Source of the DNA: Sphingomonas panacis
GTDB taxonomy: Bacteria; Pseudomonadota; Alphaproteobacteria; Sphingomonadales; Sphingomonadaceae
Reading direction: 5' to 3'
DNA length: 64,000 bases
NCBI RefSeq assembly: GCF_001717955.1
Contig: NZ_CP014169.1
Location: 248,001-312,000 of the forward strand
Shown: piece by piece, positions 34,920 through 44,182 of the stretch
Layout: each line of letters starts with the position of its first letter
Position numbering within the stretch: the first letter of the stretch is position 1
Program-made: the position numbers and the translations under genes
The notes under the pieces: generated by a model
The model's database searches: none
The model's input: only the letters and a program-made list of their open reading frames with translations
What the model was told of the DNA's origin: nothing

Positions 34920-37511
34920 ATGGCCAGGACCTTCTTCGACGATCTCCTTGCTGGCGTCTTTGGCGAGAGCAAGCGGCCGGACGCCCAGCGTCCCGATCTT
35001 GCCGTGCCGATGCTGGCGCACTGGCTCCCCTATCGGAGCTACGATCCGAAGACGGGGATCTTCTACAACAGTTCATCGCGAGGCTTCGTGATCGAGGCTG
35101 CGCCGCTCGTCGGCGCCGATGAGCGCACGGGGGAAATACTCGCACAGTTTCTCTCCGAGGGCATACCCGCACCGGGCTGCCTGCAGTTTCATCAGTGGAT
35201 GTCGCCACGCGTCGGCGAGCGCCTCTCGAAATGGTATCTGCCTCGCTATTCGGCACGCGGCGTCTACGAACGGATGGCCAAGCACCGCGTCGATTTCCTT
35301 ACCGACGGCGTGTGGGAATCTCTGTCGGCCGACGCGCCGTTCTGTCTGCGGCACCATCGCGTTGCGATCTCCTACTCGACACCGGAATCGTCGAGCGTCT
35401 CGGTCGAGCAGATCGTCTCGGTGATGGAGGGAATCATCTCGGCCCTGACATCGATCAACGTGTCGGCCCGCAAGATGGACCCTGTCGCGCTGATCGGGTG
35501 GATCGACGACATTACCTCGCCGACCACCGCCGCCGGCGACGATGCCGTCAGCTATAATCCGCTCGATCCGATCGCTGACCAAGCCATTCGTCGCGACATC
35601 GAGCTGCAGGTCGAGCCGGACCGCATGCTGCTGCGTACGGAGCGCTTCCGCCCGACCGGCAAGACGCTCAAGGGCGCGCCAGAGATCGGCGAGATCTATC
35701 CGGACGTGTTCGACGTCCGATCTTTCTCCGTGCGGAACCTGCCGAACCGCTGGGCGCCCTGGGACGTGGCGCGGCTGATCGGCGACATGTTCACCGACAA
35801 GCTGCGCATGCCGTGCCCGGTTGCCACGAACCTGTGCATCGATTTTCCCGACGCGCAGGCTTCGACCAACAAGGCCAGCTACAAGTTCATGCGGACGACG
35901 AGCCTGGCCGACTCCAAATCGTCGAAGTTTCTGCCGCAGCTGCGCGATCAGTCGCAGGAATGGCGGTATGTGAACGAGGAGATCCGGCAGGGCCGCAAGC
36001 TCGTCCGCGTATTCTTCAGCGTGACCGCCTTCTCACCGAAGGGGAAGGGGGACAGCAACGAGCGGGTCCTCAAGTCCGTCTACCGTGCAGCAGGCTGGGA
36101 CCTGCTCGACGATCGCTACCTGCAGGTCATGGGTCTGCTCTGCGCGATGCCCATGACGATGGCCAATGGGCTATCGAGGGATCTCGAGCGCATGAAGCGG
36201 ATGCGAACGCTGCTCACCACCACAGCGGCGAACCTCGCGCCGATTCAGGGCGAATATCTCGGCGGGTCTATACCGCATCTGTTGCTGATCGGTCGGCGCG
36301 GCCAGCCCTTCTTTTGGAGTCCGTTCGAGAACGCCGCCGGCAACCACAACGTCGCGGTGTTCGGCAAGTCCGGTTCGGGCAAGTCCGTGGCACTTCAGGA
36401 ACTCTGTGGATCGCTTTGCGGCGCCGGCGCGAAGGTCGTGGTGATCGACGACGGGCGCTCGTTCGAGCACTCGGCGAAGCTTCAGGGCGGCGCCTTCGTC
36501 GAATTCACGATGAGCTCGGGCTTCTGCCTCAATCCGTTCTCGATGATCGACCAGGGCCAGGCGGCCGACGACGAGGATTATCTCCTCGACTGCATGGCGA
36601 TGCTCAAGGCGATCATCAATCAGATGGCGCGCCACATAAACCTGCTCGACGACACCGAGCGTGGATTGATTGACGGTGCCGTCAACCAGGTATGGGCAGA
36701 ACATGGCAGCAAAGGCTCGATCGATATGGTGATCGAGGCGCTGGAGGCGACGGGCAATCCGCTGGCTTCCAATCTCGGCATCGCGATGCGCCCTTTCTCG
36801 TCCGCAGGGACGTACGGCCGGTTCTTCCAGGGCGAGGTATCGTTTGAGCTGAAAGCGCAGCTCACCGTGTTCGAGCTATCCGACCTGTCAGCGCGAGAGG
36901 AGCTGCGCGGCGTGGTGCTGACAGCGATCATGTTCATGTCGCAGCAGATGATGCGCAAAATGGACCGGTCGATCCCCAAGGCGCTTCTGCTCGATGAGGC
37001 GTGGCAGATGCTCCGCGGCGGCGCGATGGCCGACTTCATCGAAACCTATGCTCGCACGTGCCGCAAATATGGCGCGTCGCTGGTGACCGCGACGCAGTCG
37101 CTCAACGATTATTACAAATCGGCCGGATCGGTGGCAGCGCTCGAAAACTCGGACTGGTTTGTCATCCTGCAGCAGAAGCCGGAGACGATCGCGGACTTCA
37201 AGAAGCACGATCGCTTCGAAATGGACGACTATACCGATGCGCTGTTGCGATCGCTCAAGCGCAACGGGTTCGAATATTCCGACATCATGATCAAGGGCCC
37301 GGATACACTCGCGGTCGGACGCCTGGTGCTCGACCCCTATTCGGCCACTCTATTCTCGTCGAGCCCGAGGACCTTCGCCGCGATCGATGCGCTGATCGCC
37401 GAAGGCCTGAGCATGGACGAGGCGATCGAACGCATCGCCTTCCCCGACAACCCCGAAAAATGGGTCAGCAATCTCGCCCCGGTGGACGAGATCGCGATAG
37501 CCGCGGAGTAG
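34920..37511 (+). CDS. traC: Type IV secretion ATPase TraC
   Basis: The ATG at 34920 directly follows the traV stop; the frame open upstream is overlap. The 863-residue protein is the VirB4-like ATPase of F systems. Its N-terminal domain begins with FFDDLLAGVFGES and LPYRSYDPKTGIFYN. The motor domain has Walker A GKSGSGKS near residue 481 and Walker B KALLLDEAWQML near residue 690, followed by CRKYGASLVTATQSLNDYY. It energises pilus assembly at the cytoplasmic face of the membrane. It is one of the best-conserved genes of the module and useful for classification. A short intergenic gap of 4 bp leads to the next gene. Confidence 0.95.
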   Translation: MARTFFDDLLAGVFGESKRPDAQRPDLAVPMLAHWLPYRSYDPKTGIFYNSSSRGFVIEAAPLVGADERTGEILAQFLSEGIPAPGCLQFHQWMSPRVGERLSKWYLPRYSARGVYERMAKHRVDFLTDGVWESLSADAPFCLRHHRVAISYSTPESSSVSVEQIVSVMEGIISALTSINVSARKMDPVALIGWIDDITSPTTAAGDDAVSYNPLDPIADQAIRRDIELQVEPDRMLLRTERFRPTGKTLKGAPEIGEIYPDVFDVRSFSVRNLPNRWAPWDVARLIGDMFTDKLRMPCPVATNLCIDFPDAQASTNKASYKFMRTTSLADSKSSKFLPQLRDQSQEWRYVNEEIRQGRKLVRVFFSVTAFSPKGKGDSNERVLKSVYRAAGWDLLDDRYLQVMGLLCAMPMTMANGLSRDLERMKRMRTLLTTTAANLAPIQGEYLGGSIPHLLLIGRRGQPFFWSPFENAAGNHNVAVFGKSGSGKSVALQELCGSLCGAGAKVVVIDDGRSFEHSAKLQGGAFVEFTMSSGFCLNPFSMIDQGQAADDEDYLLDCMAMLKAIINQMARHINLLDDTERGLIDGAVNQVWAEHGSKGSIDMVIEALEATGNPLASNLGIAMRPFSSAGTYGRFFQGEVSFELKAQLTVFELSDLSAREELRGVVLTAIMFMSQQMMRKMDRSIPKALLLDEAWQMLRGGAMADFIETYARTCRKYGASLVTATQSLNDYYKSAGSVAALENSDWFVILQQKPETIADFKKHDRFEMDDYTDALLRSLKRNGFEYSDIMIKGPDTLAVGRLVLDPYSATLFSSSPRTFAAIDALIAEGLSMDEAIERIAFPDNPEKWVSNLAPVDEIAIAAE

Positions 37512-37515
37512 CAAG

Positions 37516-37878
37516 ATGGCGACCAACCTGAGCGAAGCCAATGCCATTCAGGAGGCCGGCGCGAAGCGACCGTCTGACTGGCGAGCGGTCCTGTATTTCA
37601 CCCTTCATGGCTTCGGCTTCGTCGGGTCGACGCTTCTCATCACGTGGGGGCTCTTCTTCCTGTTCTTCCTCGCCATCGGCGGCTTCTCGTTCGACGGCCT
37701 CATCCACCAACTCAATAATTTCACCACGCGCTACGTCGCGGCCGATGCGGCGCGCACCGGCGCCTTCATCAACATCTTCGCGATCGCGCACATGATCCTC
37801 TCGGCCGCTGTCATCACATTGCGCCGGGACAGGATCCTTCCCGAGAGACCGTCGCAAGGAGAGCGGCATCATGGCTGA
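37516..37878 (+). CDS. Hypothetical two-pass membrane protein in the tra operon
   Basis: The 120-residue protein has two hydrophobic segments (GFGFVGSTLLITWGLFFLFFLAIGGF and AFINIFAIAHMILSAAVIT) with the intervening loop SFDGLIHQLNNFTTRYVAADAARTG. I do not recognise a family. Its place between traC and trbI and the 8-bp overlap with trbI show it belongs to the operon. It may be an inner-membrane assembly factor particular to this lineage of F-type systems. Confidence 0.75.
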   Translation: MATNLSEANAIQEAGAKRPSDWRAVLYFTLHGFGFVGSTLLITWGLFFLFFLAIGGFSFDGLIHQLNNFTTRYVAADAARTGAFINIFAIAHMILSAAVITLRRDRILPERPSQGERHHG

Positions 37879-38548
37879 GCAGCCCGAACTCGATCTCCCG
37901 CCGGTCCCGCCCTCCGCGCCACGTTCTTCATCGGTACGGCGCCGCCCTGGGTTCGGAGGGTTCAGTCGGTCCCAGATCGTCATCGGCCTCGTGCTCCTCG
38001 CCCTTCTCATTTGGGGAATGTGGGTGACGCGGGCACTCACCGCGCCGAAGCAGGAGCACATCGTCTCGGCGCGGCTGTCGGCCCTGGTTGGCGATTATGT
38101 CGAGGCGCAGCGCTACTCGGGCTCGCCCCCCGAGCGTGTGCAGGCCGAGATGCGGGCGTTCATGGCGTCGCTCGACAAGGAGCTCCAGCGCCGCAGCGCC
38201 GACGGCCAGGTGGTCCTAGTCGGCGAGGCTGTGCTGACCAGGAACGTGCCCGACATCACCGACAGTTTGAAGAAGGCGGTGTTCGCCTCCGGCGTGCCAG
38301 TTCCGAAGCGCGCGTCCGTCCAGGAATTGCAGCGCATGCAGGAATTGTCGGCCGCGCAGGCGGCGCTCGCTGCGGCCCAGCAGGCACCCCTGCCATCTGG
38401 AGGTTCGATCGATCCGACGAGCGCCCTTCCGGCGTTTCCCCAGCAGGACGGGGGCGCCTCGGCGATACCGTCGCAGCAGATCGCGCCAGTCGGCCCGGGC
38501 GCCTCCGTCTCGACCTTCGGAGGGCCCGATGGCAACCCTCGTCCGTGA
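37871..38548 (+). CDS. trbI: Type-F conjugation protein TrbI
   Basis: The 225-residue protein has a Pro-rich cytoplasmic N-terminus, one membrane span (SQIVIGLVLLALLIWGMWVTRAL) and a periplasmic part with IVSARLSALVGDYVEAQ and VVLVGEAVLTRNVPDITDSLKKAVF, the recognisable F-type TrbI pattern. It then has an Ala/Gln/Pro-rich tail longer than in F TrbI. It is an inner-membrane protein that influences pilus outgrowth and retraction. Its end overlaps the next gene by 20 bp. Confidence 0.88.
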   Translation: MAEQPELDLPPVPPSAPRSSSVRRRPGFGGFSRSQIVIGLVLLALLIWGMWVTRALTAPKQEHIVSARLSALVGDYVEAQRYSGSPPERVQAEMRAFMASLDKELQRRSADGQVVLVGEAVLTRNVPDITDSLKKAVFASGVPVPKRASVQELQRMQELSAAQAALAAAQQAPLPSGGSIDPTSALPAFPQQDGGASAIPSQQIAPVGPGASVSTFGGPDGNPRP

Positions 38549-39065
38549 AGCGCCGATCGAGCGTTGGCGTCCCCGCAAGAAGCTGTGGGCGATGCTCGGT
38601 ATCGCGATCGTCGGTACCACCGTCATCGGCGGGATCGGCAGCTGGCGGGATAGCCATTTGCTGCTGATCAATGCGACGGACTCGCTTCCCAACTGGGCGT
38701 TCATGATCCGTCGACACCAGCTGCCGGTGCGGGGCGACTACGTCTTCTTCGACCCGCCGCCAAGCGCGCTCCTGCGGCGTCATTTCGGCGCGAAGCCCCA
38801 GATGTTCGGGAAGATCGTCTACGGCATGCCGGGTGACGTGGTGGGTCATCACGGCGCCGTCGTCACGATCAATGGCGCACCGATCGCGCGCATGAAGCCT
38901 CGGACGAAATCCGGAGAGCCGCTCACGCCCGGCGCGGTCGGGACGGTCCCGGCGGGATGCTATTATGCAGGGTCGCCACATAAGGATGGCTTCGACAGCC
39001 GCTATGCCGAAATAGGGTTTGTGTGCGGCCGGCAGATCGTCGGTGTCGGGGAGCCGTTGCTGTGA
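38529..39065 (+). CDS. S26-type signal peptidase (P-type TraF-like)
   Basis: The 178-residue protein is a LepB/TraF-type serine peptidase. The nucleophile is Ser52 in NATDSLPNWAFMI and the general base is Lys95 in KIVYGMPGDVVGHHG; GCYYAGSPHKDGFDSRYAEIGFV matches the conserved late box. One membrane segment precedes the catalytic part. In P-type (RP4) systems this enzyme, called TraF, cyclises or processes the pilin. Here it probably processes the pilin or other exported transfer proteins. It should not be confused with the thioredoxin-like TraF encoded at 44,166. The last 4 bp overlap the GTG of traW. Confidence 0.88.
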   Translation: MATLVREAPIERWRPRKKLWAMLGIAIVGTTVIGGIGSWRDSHLLLINATDSLPNWAFMIRRHQLPVRGDYVFFDPPPSALLRRHFGAKPQMFGKIVYGMPGDVVGHHGAVVTINGAPIARMKPRTKSGEPLTPGAVGTVPAGCYYAGSPHKDGFDSRYAEIGFVCGRQIVGVGEPLL

Positions 39066-39718
39066 TCCGGATCCTCGCCGGCGCCGCGGGCATCGCCTTT
39101 CTCGGCGCAGCCGTCTTCGTCGCGAATCCGATGCGATCCGAAGCGCGGGACTACGGACAGGCCGGCCAGGCATTTCCCGTGATCGAGCCGGACCTGCTCG
39201 CCACGATCGAGGCTCGGCTGAAGCGCGCTGAATCGAGCGGCGAGCTTGCCCGCATGAACGAGATGTTCGCCAAACGGGTGGAAGCGAAAGTGCGGCGGCC
39301 AACACCGGTTGCGGGGATCTCGCCCGCCATCGCCGCGCGCGAATGGGACTATGACCCGTCGGTTCGCCTCGAGCGCGACATTCGCGACCAGAAGGGCAAT
39401 CTGATCGCCGCGGCGGGGCAGACCGTCAACCCGCTCGACTTTGTCGCAATCAAGCAGGCGCTCGTCTTCATCGACGGCGACGATGCGGGCCAGATTGCCT
39501 GGGCGACAAATCATTACACCGATCTCGACGCCAAGATCATTTTCGTCAGCGGGTCACCGATCGAAGAGATGACCAGCCGCAGGCGGCGCTTCTATTTCGA
39601 CCAGGAAGGCAAGCTGACCTCTCGCTTCGGCATAGAGCACACACCCGCTGTCGTGCGCCAGAATGGCCGTGTCATGCGTGTCACCGAGCAGGTGCTGAAG
39701 CAGGGGAGGGCGAGTTGA
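39062..39718 (+). CDS. traW: Type-F conjugation protein TraW
   Basis: A GTG start overlapping the previous stop (GTGA) gives 218 residues. A signal peptide is followed by RDYGQAGQAFPVIEPDLLATIEARL, the opening of mature TraW, and later blocks VRLERDIRDQKGNLIAAAGQTVNPLD, LVFIDGDDAGQIAWA and RFGIEHTPAVVRQ. TraW is a periplasmic pilus assembly factor that works with TrbC and TraU. Its stop shares a base with the ATG of the next small gene. Confidence 0.92.
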   Translation: MIRILAGAAGIAFLGAAVFVANPMRSEARDYGQAGQAFPVIEPDLLATIEARLKRAESSGELARMNEMFAKRVEAKVRRPTPVAGISPAIAAREWDYDPSVRLERDIRDQKGNLIAAAGQTVNPLDFVAIKQALVFIDGDDAGQIAWATNHYTDLDAKIIFVSGSPIEEMTSRRRRFYFDQEGKLTSRFGIEHTPAVVRQNGRVMRVTEQVLKQGRAS

Positions 39719-39987
39719 TGCCGCTTTGGCTCGACCTCCTCCGCACGCCGATGGCTGCCCCGGAGACGGGATCCCTCCGCCGCCTGCGTTTGACCTGGCA
39801 GGGGCTGTGCCTCGCGACCGCGCTGGCGGTCGGGTTCTTCAGGCCCATGCGCCAGGCCCTCGGTCAGAGGGCACCCATCCTGGCCGCGGTCCTGCTCCTC
39901 GCGACCGCCATATCCACGGTGATCTACGTCGCCCGGAAGCAGCGCGCCGACAAAGCCTATCTCGAGACAAGCGGGAGCGCGGAATGA
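39718..39987 (+). CDS. Small membrane protein in the tra operon
   Basis: The ATG at 39718 overlaps the traW stop (TGATG). The 89-residue protein is basic with two hydrophobic stretches (RLTWQGLCLATALAVGFF and RAPILAAVLLLATAISTVIYVARK) and a short polar tail. No family is recognised. Overlaps at both ends (traU starts within its last codons) show it is translated as part of the operon. Confidence 0.7.
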   Translation: MPLWLDLLRTPMAAPETGSLRRLRLTWQGLCLATALAVGFFRPMRQALGQRAPILAAVLLLATAISTVIYVARKQRADKAYLETSGSAE

Positions 39988-41003
39988 TGCGACTTCTGCG
40001 ATCCGTGTGTACCGCTGTGGTGCTCCTGTTGGGAGCGCTCGCCCTTTCGCCGCAGGCTCAGGCCGCGCCGACCTGCAATGGCAAGTTCGTCAATCCGATC
40101 ACCGACGTGTGCTGGTCGTGCCTGTTTCCGCTCTCGGTCGGGGCGATGAAAATCTGGCCGAGCAGCCGGCCGGATCCAAGCAATCCGGCGTCGCCAATCT
40201 GCGCATGCTCCGATCCGCTCCCGCGCATCGGCATATCCGTGGGCTTCTGGGAGCCGGCGCGCCTGGCCGATGTGACGATGAAGCCGTGGTGCTTCCCCAA
40301 TCTCGGCGGCATCCGGATCGCACCGGGGTTCGACATCGGTCAGGGCTATCTGACCGGGCCGTCGATGGTCGGCGGTCGCTCCCAGAGCACGGCGAAATGG
40401 CACGTCCATTGGTATGTCTATCCGCTGCTCTACTGGATGGAGATCCTGACTGACTTTGCCTGTTTCGAGCAGGCCTCGTTCGACATCGCCTACATGACCG
40501 AGGTCGACCCTCTCTGGCAGGATGACTCGCTCGCGGCGCTGATCAATCCCGAAGCGATCGTGTTCGCCAATCCGATCGCCCAGGCGGCATGTGCTGGCGA
40601 CTGCATCGCCGGCACGGTGAATCTGCCGCTCGACCCGCTCTTCTGGTGCGCGGGCTGTCAGGGGTCGATGTATCCGCTCAACGGCAACATCCCGTCCTCG
40701 ATCGGGCATGTCCAATCGTCGCGGCTCGCTTTGTCCCGCTTCGCCTACAAGATGCACCGAGAAGCGCTTGCCTGGGGCACGATGGGTTCGGCCGGACTGT
40801 GCAAGAAGTACCTGATGCCGATCATGCGGAAGCAGCAATATCGCTTCCAGATGGTCAATCCGATCCCGACCGTCAGCGGCCGCTTCGCGTGCTCGGCGAT
40901 CGGGGCATCCACCATGCCGCCCGACGCGGGGCGCGCCTATCCCGCCGGCGGCGAGGACATGGGCTACCTCGTGTGGCGCAAGCGCAATTGCTGCGTGTTC
41001 TAG
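39984..41003 (+). CDS. traU: Type-F conjugation protein TraU
   Basis: Two adjacent ATGs (39984 and 39987) overlap the preceding stop; the upstream open frame is overlap. The 339-residue protein has a signal peptide (cleavage after QAAP near residue 29) and the strongly conserved TraU body: CNGKFVNPITDVCWSCLFPLSVG, CSDPLPRIGISVGFWEPARLADVT, CFPNLGG and NPIAQAACAGDC. About 15 cysteines remain in the mature protein, consistent with need for the nearby disulfide enzymes. TraU acts in the periplasm in DNA transfer and pilus assembly. Confidence 0.95.
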   Translation: MMRLLRSVCTAVVLLLGALALSPQAQAAPTCNGKFVNPITDVCWSCLFPLSVGAMKIWPSSRPDPSNPASPICACSDPLPRIGISVGFWEPARLADVTMKPWCFPNLGGIRIAPGFDIGQGYLTGPSMVGGRSQSTAKWHVHWYVYPLLYWMEILTDFACFEQASFDIAYMTEVDPLWQDDSLAALINPEAIVFANPIAQAACAGDCIAGTVNLPLDPLFWCAGCQGSMYPLNGNIPSSIGHVQSSRLALSRFAYKMHREALAWGTMGSAGLCKKYLMPIMRKQQYRFQMVNPIPTVSGRFACSAIGASTMPPDAGRAYPAGGEDMGYLVWRKRNCCVF

Positions 41004-41013
41004 GGGTCTTGCG

Positions 41014-41757
41014 ATGCGCCTTCTCACCATGGGCGTGCTGGCGCTCCTCGGCACGGCGGGTCTTTCGGCGGTGTTGGCCCAGACGGTCGACGGCGTCGAT
41101 GTCCAAGCGGTCAAGAAGCGCGCCGCCGACCTTGCCGCCGAGGCGCAGGCGTTCGTGGATCAGGTCAAGGACCGGGGCGACCAGTTTCGCGATGACGCGG
41201 CGACGGTCCGCGACGGCGGCACCGAGAATATGCGGCGGGTTGCCGGCAACGAGCTCCCCAAGGGCCCGGCAGGGGCCGTGGACTTCGACGAAATCGTCCA
41301 GGGCGCTGCGAACAATGTCGGCGCTCGCAGCGGCGAGGCACCGCAGTTCATCGTGTTCGCCAGCCTCTCGATGCCCGACGCGGCGCTCAAGCAGCTGGTG
41401 CGCGATACGGCGAGCGCCGGCGGCGTGGTCGTGTTCAGAGGCTTCCCCAACAATTCCGCCAAGGAGTTCGTGGCGCGGATCAGCAAGGTGGTCGAGCGCG
41501 ACCAGTTTGCGAACATCGGCATCGATCCCCGGCTCTTCCGAGCGTTCGACGTGCAGGCCGTCCCGACCTATGTCGCGGTGTCGTCTGACTTCGATCTGTG
41601 TGCTGGCTTCTCCTGCACGACGAAGCTTCCGCCCTATGATCGCATCGTCGGCAATGTGACCGTCGATTACGCGCTCTCGAGCTTCGCCGGCGGCAATGGA
41701 CCGGGGGCGCGGATCGCCGCGGTAGCGCTCTCCAACATGCAGCGGGAACGGCAGTGA
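41014..41757 (+). CDS. trbC: Type-F pilin assembly protein TrbC
   Basis: The 247-residue protein has a signal peptide (MRLLTMGVLALLGTAGLSAVLAQ) and the TrbC domain, a thioredoxin-like fold without an active CxxC: QFIVFASLSMPDAALKQLVRDTASAGGVVVFRGF and FRAFDVQAVPTYVAV. The late CAGFSC pair may form a structural disulfide. TrbC works with TraW in the periplasm during pilus assembly. Its stop overlaps the GTG start of traN by 4 bp. Confidence 0.92.
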   Translation: MRLLTMGVLALLGTAGLSAVLAQTVDGVDVQAVKKRAADLAAEAQAFVDQVKDRGDQFRDDAATVRDGGTENMRRVAGNELPKGPAGAVDFDEIVQGAANNVGARSGEAPQFIVFASLSMPDAALKQLVRDTASAGGVVVFRGFPNNSAKEFVARISKVVERDQFANIGIDPRLFRAFDVQAVPTYVAVSSDFDLCAGFSCTTKLPPYDRIVGNVTVDYALSSFAGGNGPGARIAAVALSNMQRERQ

Positions 41758-43586
41758 TCATCCGGCGTCTCGTCGGCGGACTGTCCGCGATTCTGCTCGC
41801 CGCGCAGCCGATCGCCGCGCAGCAAATGACCGTCGAGCAGGCCCGCGAAGAGGGCAAGGCGATGGCGCAGGAGAAGAGGAACGATTCCTCCCTGGTTCCC
41901 TCCAGCGACGCGCAGGCACAGGCGGTGCCGGGCTACACGGGCACCAGCCAGCCCCAGACCACCTATTATGACGATCCCGACAAGCTCGTCGCTGAGGCTC
42001 AGGCCCAGAAAACCAGTAGCCAGAGCTATCGCATCTCGACCGATGCCGATCACACCCGACCGACTTTCAGCAATGACGAAATTCTGGCGACGACCGATCG
42101 TGCCACGCAGGTCGAGAACGATCCCTCGGCTTATCTCGCGGGGCAGGACATCTCGTCGGGATCCGGCACGTGCACCCCGCTCCCGCCGGGGAGCGGGGCC
42201 GGAGGCTATTACGAGGCCACCTGCAATTTCGGAACCAAGGTCGATCAGAGTGCTCCGGTGTGTCGGACACCGCTTGTTGTCGACGCCACGCCAGGTACCG
42301 ACAAATATATCTATACCTGCGAGAACTGGTCGCGGACGGCCGCCCAAGGCGGCGACAATCGAGACCGGCGCTGCGTCCCGACATTCAATGCGCCGGTGCA
42401 GAGCGGAGTATGCCGCGAGCGCTCGCGGCAGACGGTATACTACGATGTCTGCCGGCAGGGAAATCCGCGCTTCTGCACGGAACCTGACATCGAGGAAGGC
42501 GAGGTCATCACCTATGAATGCGACAGCGCGGCGGTTGCCCGGCCTTATACCGTCGAGACTGTCGGCCAAGTCATCAACGAGCGTCGCGATGAGACAATGT
42601 GCGACGCTGCCACCGCCGGACAGACGTGCGAACTCGCGTCCGAAACCTGTGTCGATCAGGAACCGACGACCAGAACAATAAACGGCGTCGAGGTAACGCG
42701 CGCCTGCTGGAACTGGGAACGCACTTACAGCTGCCACCAGTTCAGCCAGGCGAATGACTGCACCGATCTCGAGAACAACCGCCAATGTACCTACCTGCGC
42801 GATGAGTGCCTGGACGATCCGCCGGACGGCCCATGCAAGGTCAGCCAAAAGGTCTATCGCTGTCCCACGCCCGACGACGCTCCGGCCACTGACAAGCAGT
42901 ATATCTGCGGCAACGACGTCTATTGCATCAACGGCGACTGCGAGCCGATCGTGCGTGAGGCCTCGACCGAGTTCAAGGATGCGCTGGTCGGCCTGCACGC
43001 GCTCGACCAGGCCGGCAAGGAATTCAACGAAGCCGACCTGAAGGTATTTAGTGGCACACGCGAAACCTGCCACAAGCCGGTCTTCGGGCTGGTCAACTGC
43101 TGTGCCGGCAAGGTCTCAGGAGCCGTCCCCGTGGCGGCCGGCGCCGCGGCGTTGGCCGGAGGCCCCCTGGCGATCGCCGCTTTTGCCACACCCTTCCTCG
43201 TATTGTTCTCCTGTTCTCAGGACGAAATGAAGCTCGATATCAAGGATCGGATGGGCTTTTGCCACAATGTCGGCACCTACTGCTCATCGAGTTTCCTGGG
43301 CATCTGCTCGACCAAGCGTACCGCTTATTGCTGCTTCGAAAGCAAGCTGTCGCGCATCCTCCAGGAGCAGGGCCGGGTGCAGCTGAACAAGCCCTGGGGA
43401 AGCGCCAAGAAGGAGCAATGTCAGGGTTTCACGATCGAGGAATTTGCCTCGCTCGATCTGTCCAAGATGGATTTCACCGAGGTGTACTCGGACTTCATGG
43501 ACGCGGCGAAACTGCCCGACGAAGTCCAGACCATGTCCGACATCCAGGACAAGATTCAGGCCTATTATGATCTCCACCGCCAATGA
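41754..43586 (+). CDS. traN: Mating-pair stabilisation protein TraN
   Basis: The GTG start overlaps trbC. The 610-residue protein has a signal peptide and is very cysteine-rich, with 32 cysteines concentrated after residue 130. Family blocks include WSRTAAQGGDNRDRRCVPTF, ACWNWERTYSCHQFSQANDC, TRETCHKPVFGLVNCCAGK and FCHNVGTYCSS...TAYCCFESKLSRILQEQGR. TraN is the outer-membrane adhesin that recognises recipient surface proteins and so sets host range. The amount of disulfide chemistry explains the two redox proteins in this operon. It overlaps or nearly abuts the next small gene. Confidence 0.93.
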   Translation: MIIRRLVGGLSAILLAAQPIAAQQMTVEQAREEGKAMAQEKRNDSSLVPSSDAQAQAVPGYTGTSQPQTTYYDDPDKLVAEAQAQKTSSQSYRISTDADHTRPTFSNDEILATTDRATQVENDPSAYLAGQDISSGSGTCTPLPPGSGAGGYYEATCNFGTKVDQSAPVCRTPLVVDATPGTDKYIYTCENWSRTAAQGGDNRDRRCVPTFNAPVQSGVCRERSRQTVYYDVCRQGNPRFCTEPDIEEGEVITYECDSAAVARPYTVETVGQVINERRDETMCDAATAGQTCELASETCVDQEPTTRTINGVEVTRACWNWERTYSCHQFSQANDCTDLENNRQCTYLRDECLDDPPDGPCKVSQKVYRCPTPDDAPATDKQYICGNDVYCINGDCEPIVREASTEFKDALVGLHALDQAGKEFNEADLKVFSGTRETCHKPVFGLVNCCAGKVSGAVPVAAGAAALAGGPLAIAAFATPFLVLFSCSQDEMKLDIKDRMGFCHNVGTYCSSSFLGICSTKRTAYCCFESKLSRILQEQGRVQLNKPWGSAKKEQCQGFTIEEFASLDLSKMDFTEVYSDFMDAAKLPDEVQTMSDIQDKIQAYYDLHRQ

Positions 43587-43959
43587 TCCGCGCATGACGG
43601 GCGGCGGTCCAGCCTTCGATTGGGCCATGACGGTCGTCGAGCTGGCGATCTTCATCGCGGTCTATCGGGCGGCGCAGCCGATCGGGGCCGACGTGCTCTC
43701 GAATATCCTGGGCCGCTGGTTCGAAAGCGTGGTGGGTCCCGATGACATCGCTGGAGCGGTGACGAACATGGTCGAACGTGGCTGGCTGGTCATGATCGGC
43801 GGGCGGCTGATGGCCACGCAGGACGGCCGCCGGGTCGCGAGTCATCTGATGAATGGGGTCATTCGGATGCTCGACCAAGGGACGCGCCTGATCGACGTCG
43901 CGCTGATGATGTCGGTGCTGAGGCTCACCAAAGGGGAGTTGGACAATGGTAATCTTTGA
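43567..43959 (+). CDS. Hypothetical protein between traN and traF
   Basis: The start is either ATG 43567 (20-bp overlap with traN) or ATG 43594. The protein of about 120-130 residues has a hydrophobic N-terminal stretch (WAMTVVELAIFIAVYRAA), then DDIAGAVTNMVERGWLVMIGGRLMATQDGRRVASHLMNGVIRMLDQG, which reads like a winged-helix fold. The C-terminal LIDVALMMSVLRLTKGE is helical. I recognise no named family. Operon position and composition make it a genuine gene. Confidence 0.7.
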   Translation: MISTANDPRMTGGGPAFDWAMTVVELAIFIAVYRAAQPIGADVLSNILGRWFESVVGPDDIAGAVTNMVERGWLVMIGGRLMATQDGRRVASHLMNGVIRMLDQGTRLIDVALMMSVLRLTKGELDNGNL

Positions 43960-44182
43960 GGCCCCGATGCTGCTCGCGCTCATGATGCTCCAGACGGCGC
44001 CGGCACCGCCTGCCACGCGATCGATTCCGGCCTGCAGCCGATCTCACGCAGCAGAAGGCTTCGACTGTTGCCTTCACCTCGCCCTTTGGACCGGACGGCC
44101 GTCCCTTCCTTCCAGCCTCAACCCTTCCGCGCAAACCCGAGCTGACGACGAAAGGACGGTAGAAGATGTTACGAAACGCTAG
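43946..44182 (+). CDS. Small protein of uncertain frame between traN and traF
   Basis: An ATG at 43946 with GGAG upstream opens a 78-codon frame: MVIFEAPMLLALMMLQTAPAPP and then a Cys/Arg-rich tail that runs 17 bp into traF. In a second frame, from about 44,036, a more protein-like stretch ADLTQQKASTVAFTSPFGPD continues to a TAG just before traF. The natural product may therefore start in the first frame and end in the second, implying a frameshift near 44,030, or only the first frame may be real. The function is unknown. Confidence 0.35.
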   Translation: MVIFEAPMLLALMMLQTAPAPPATRSIPACSRSHAAEGFDCCLHLALWTGRPSLPSSLNPSAQTRADDERTVEDVTKR

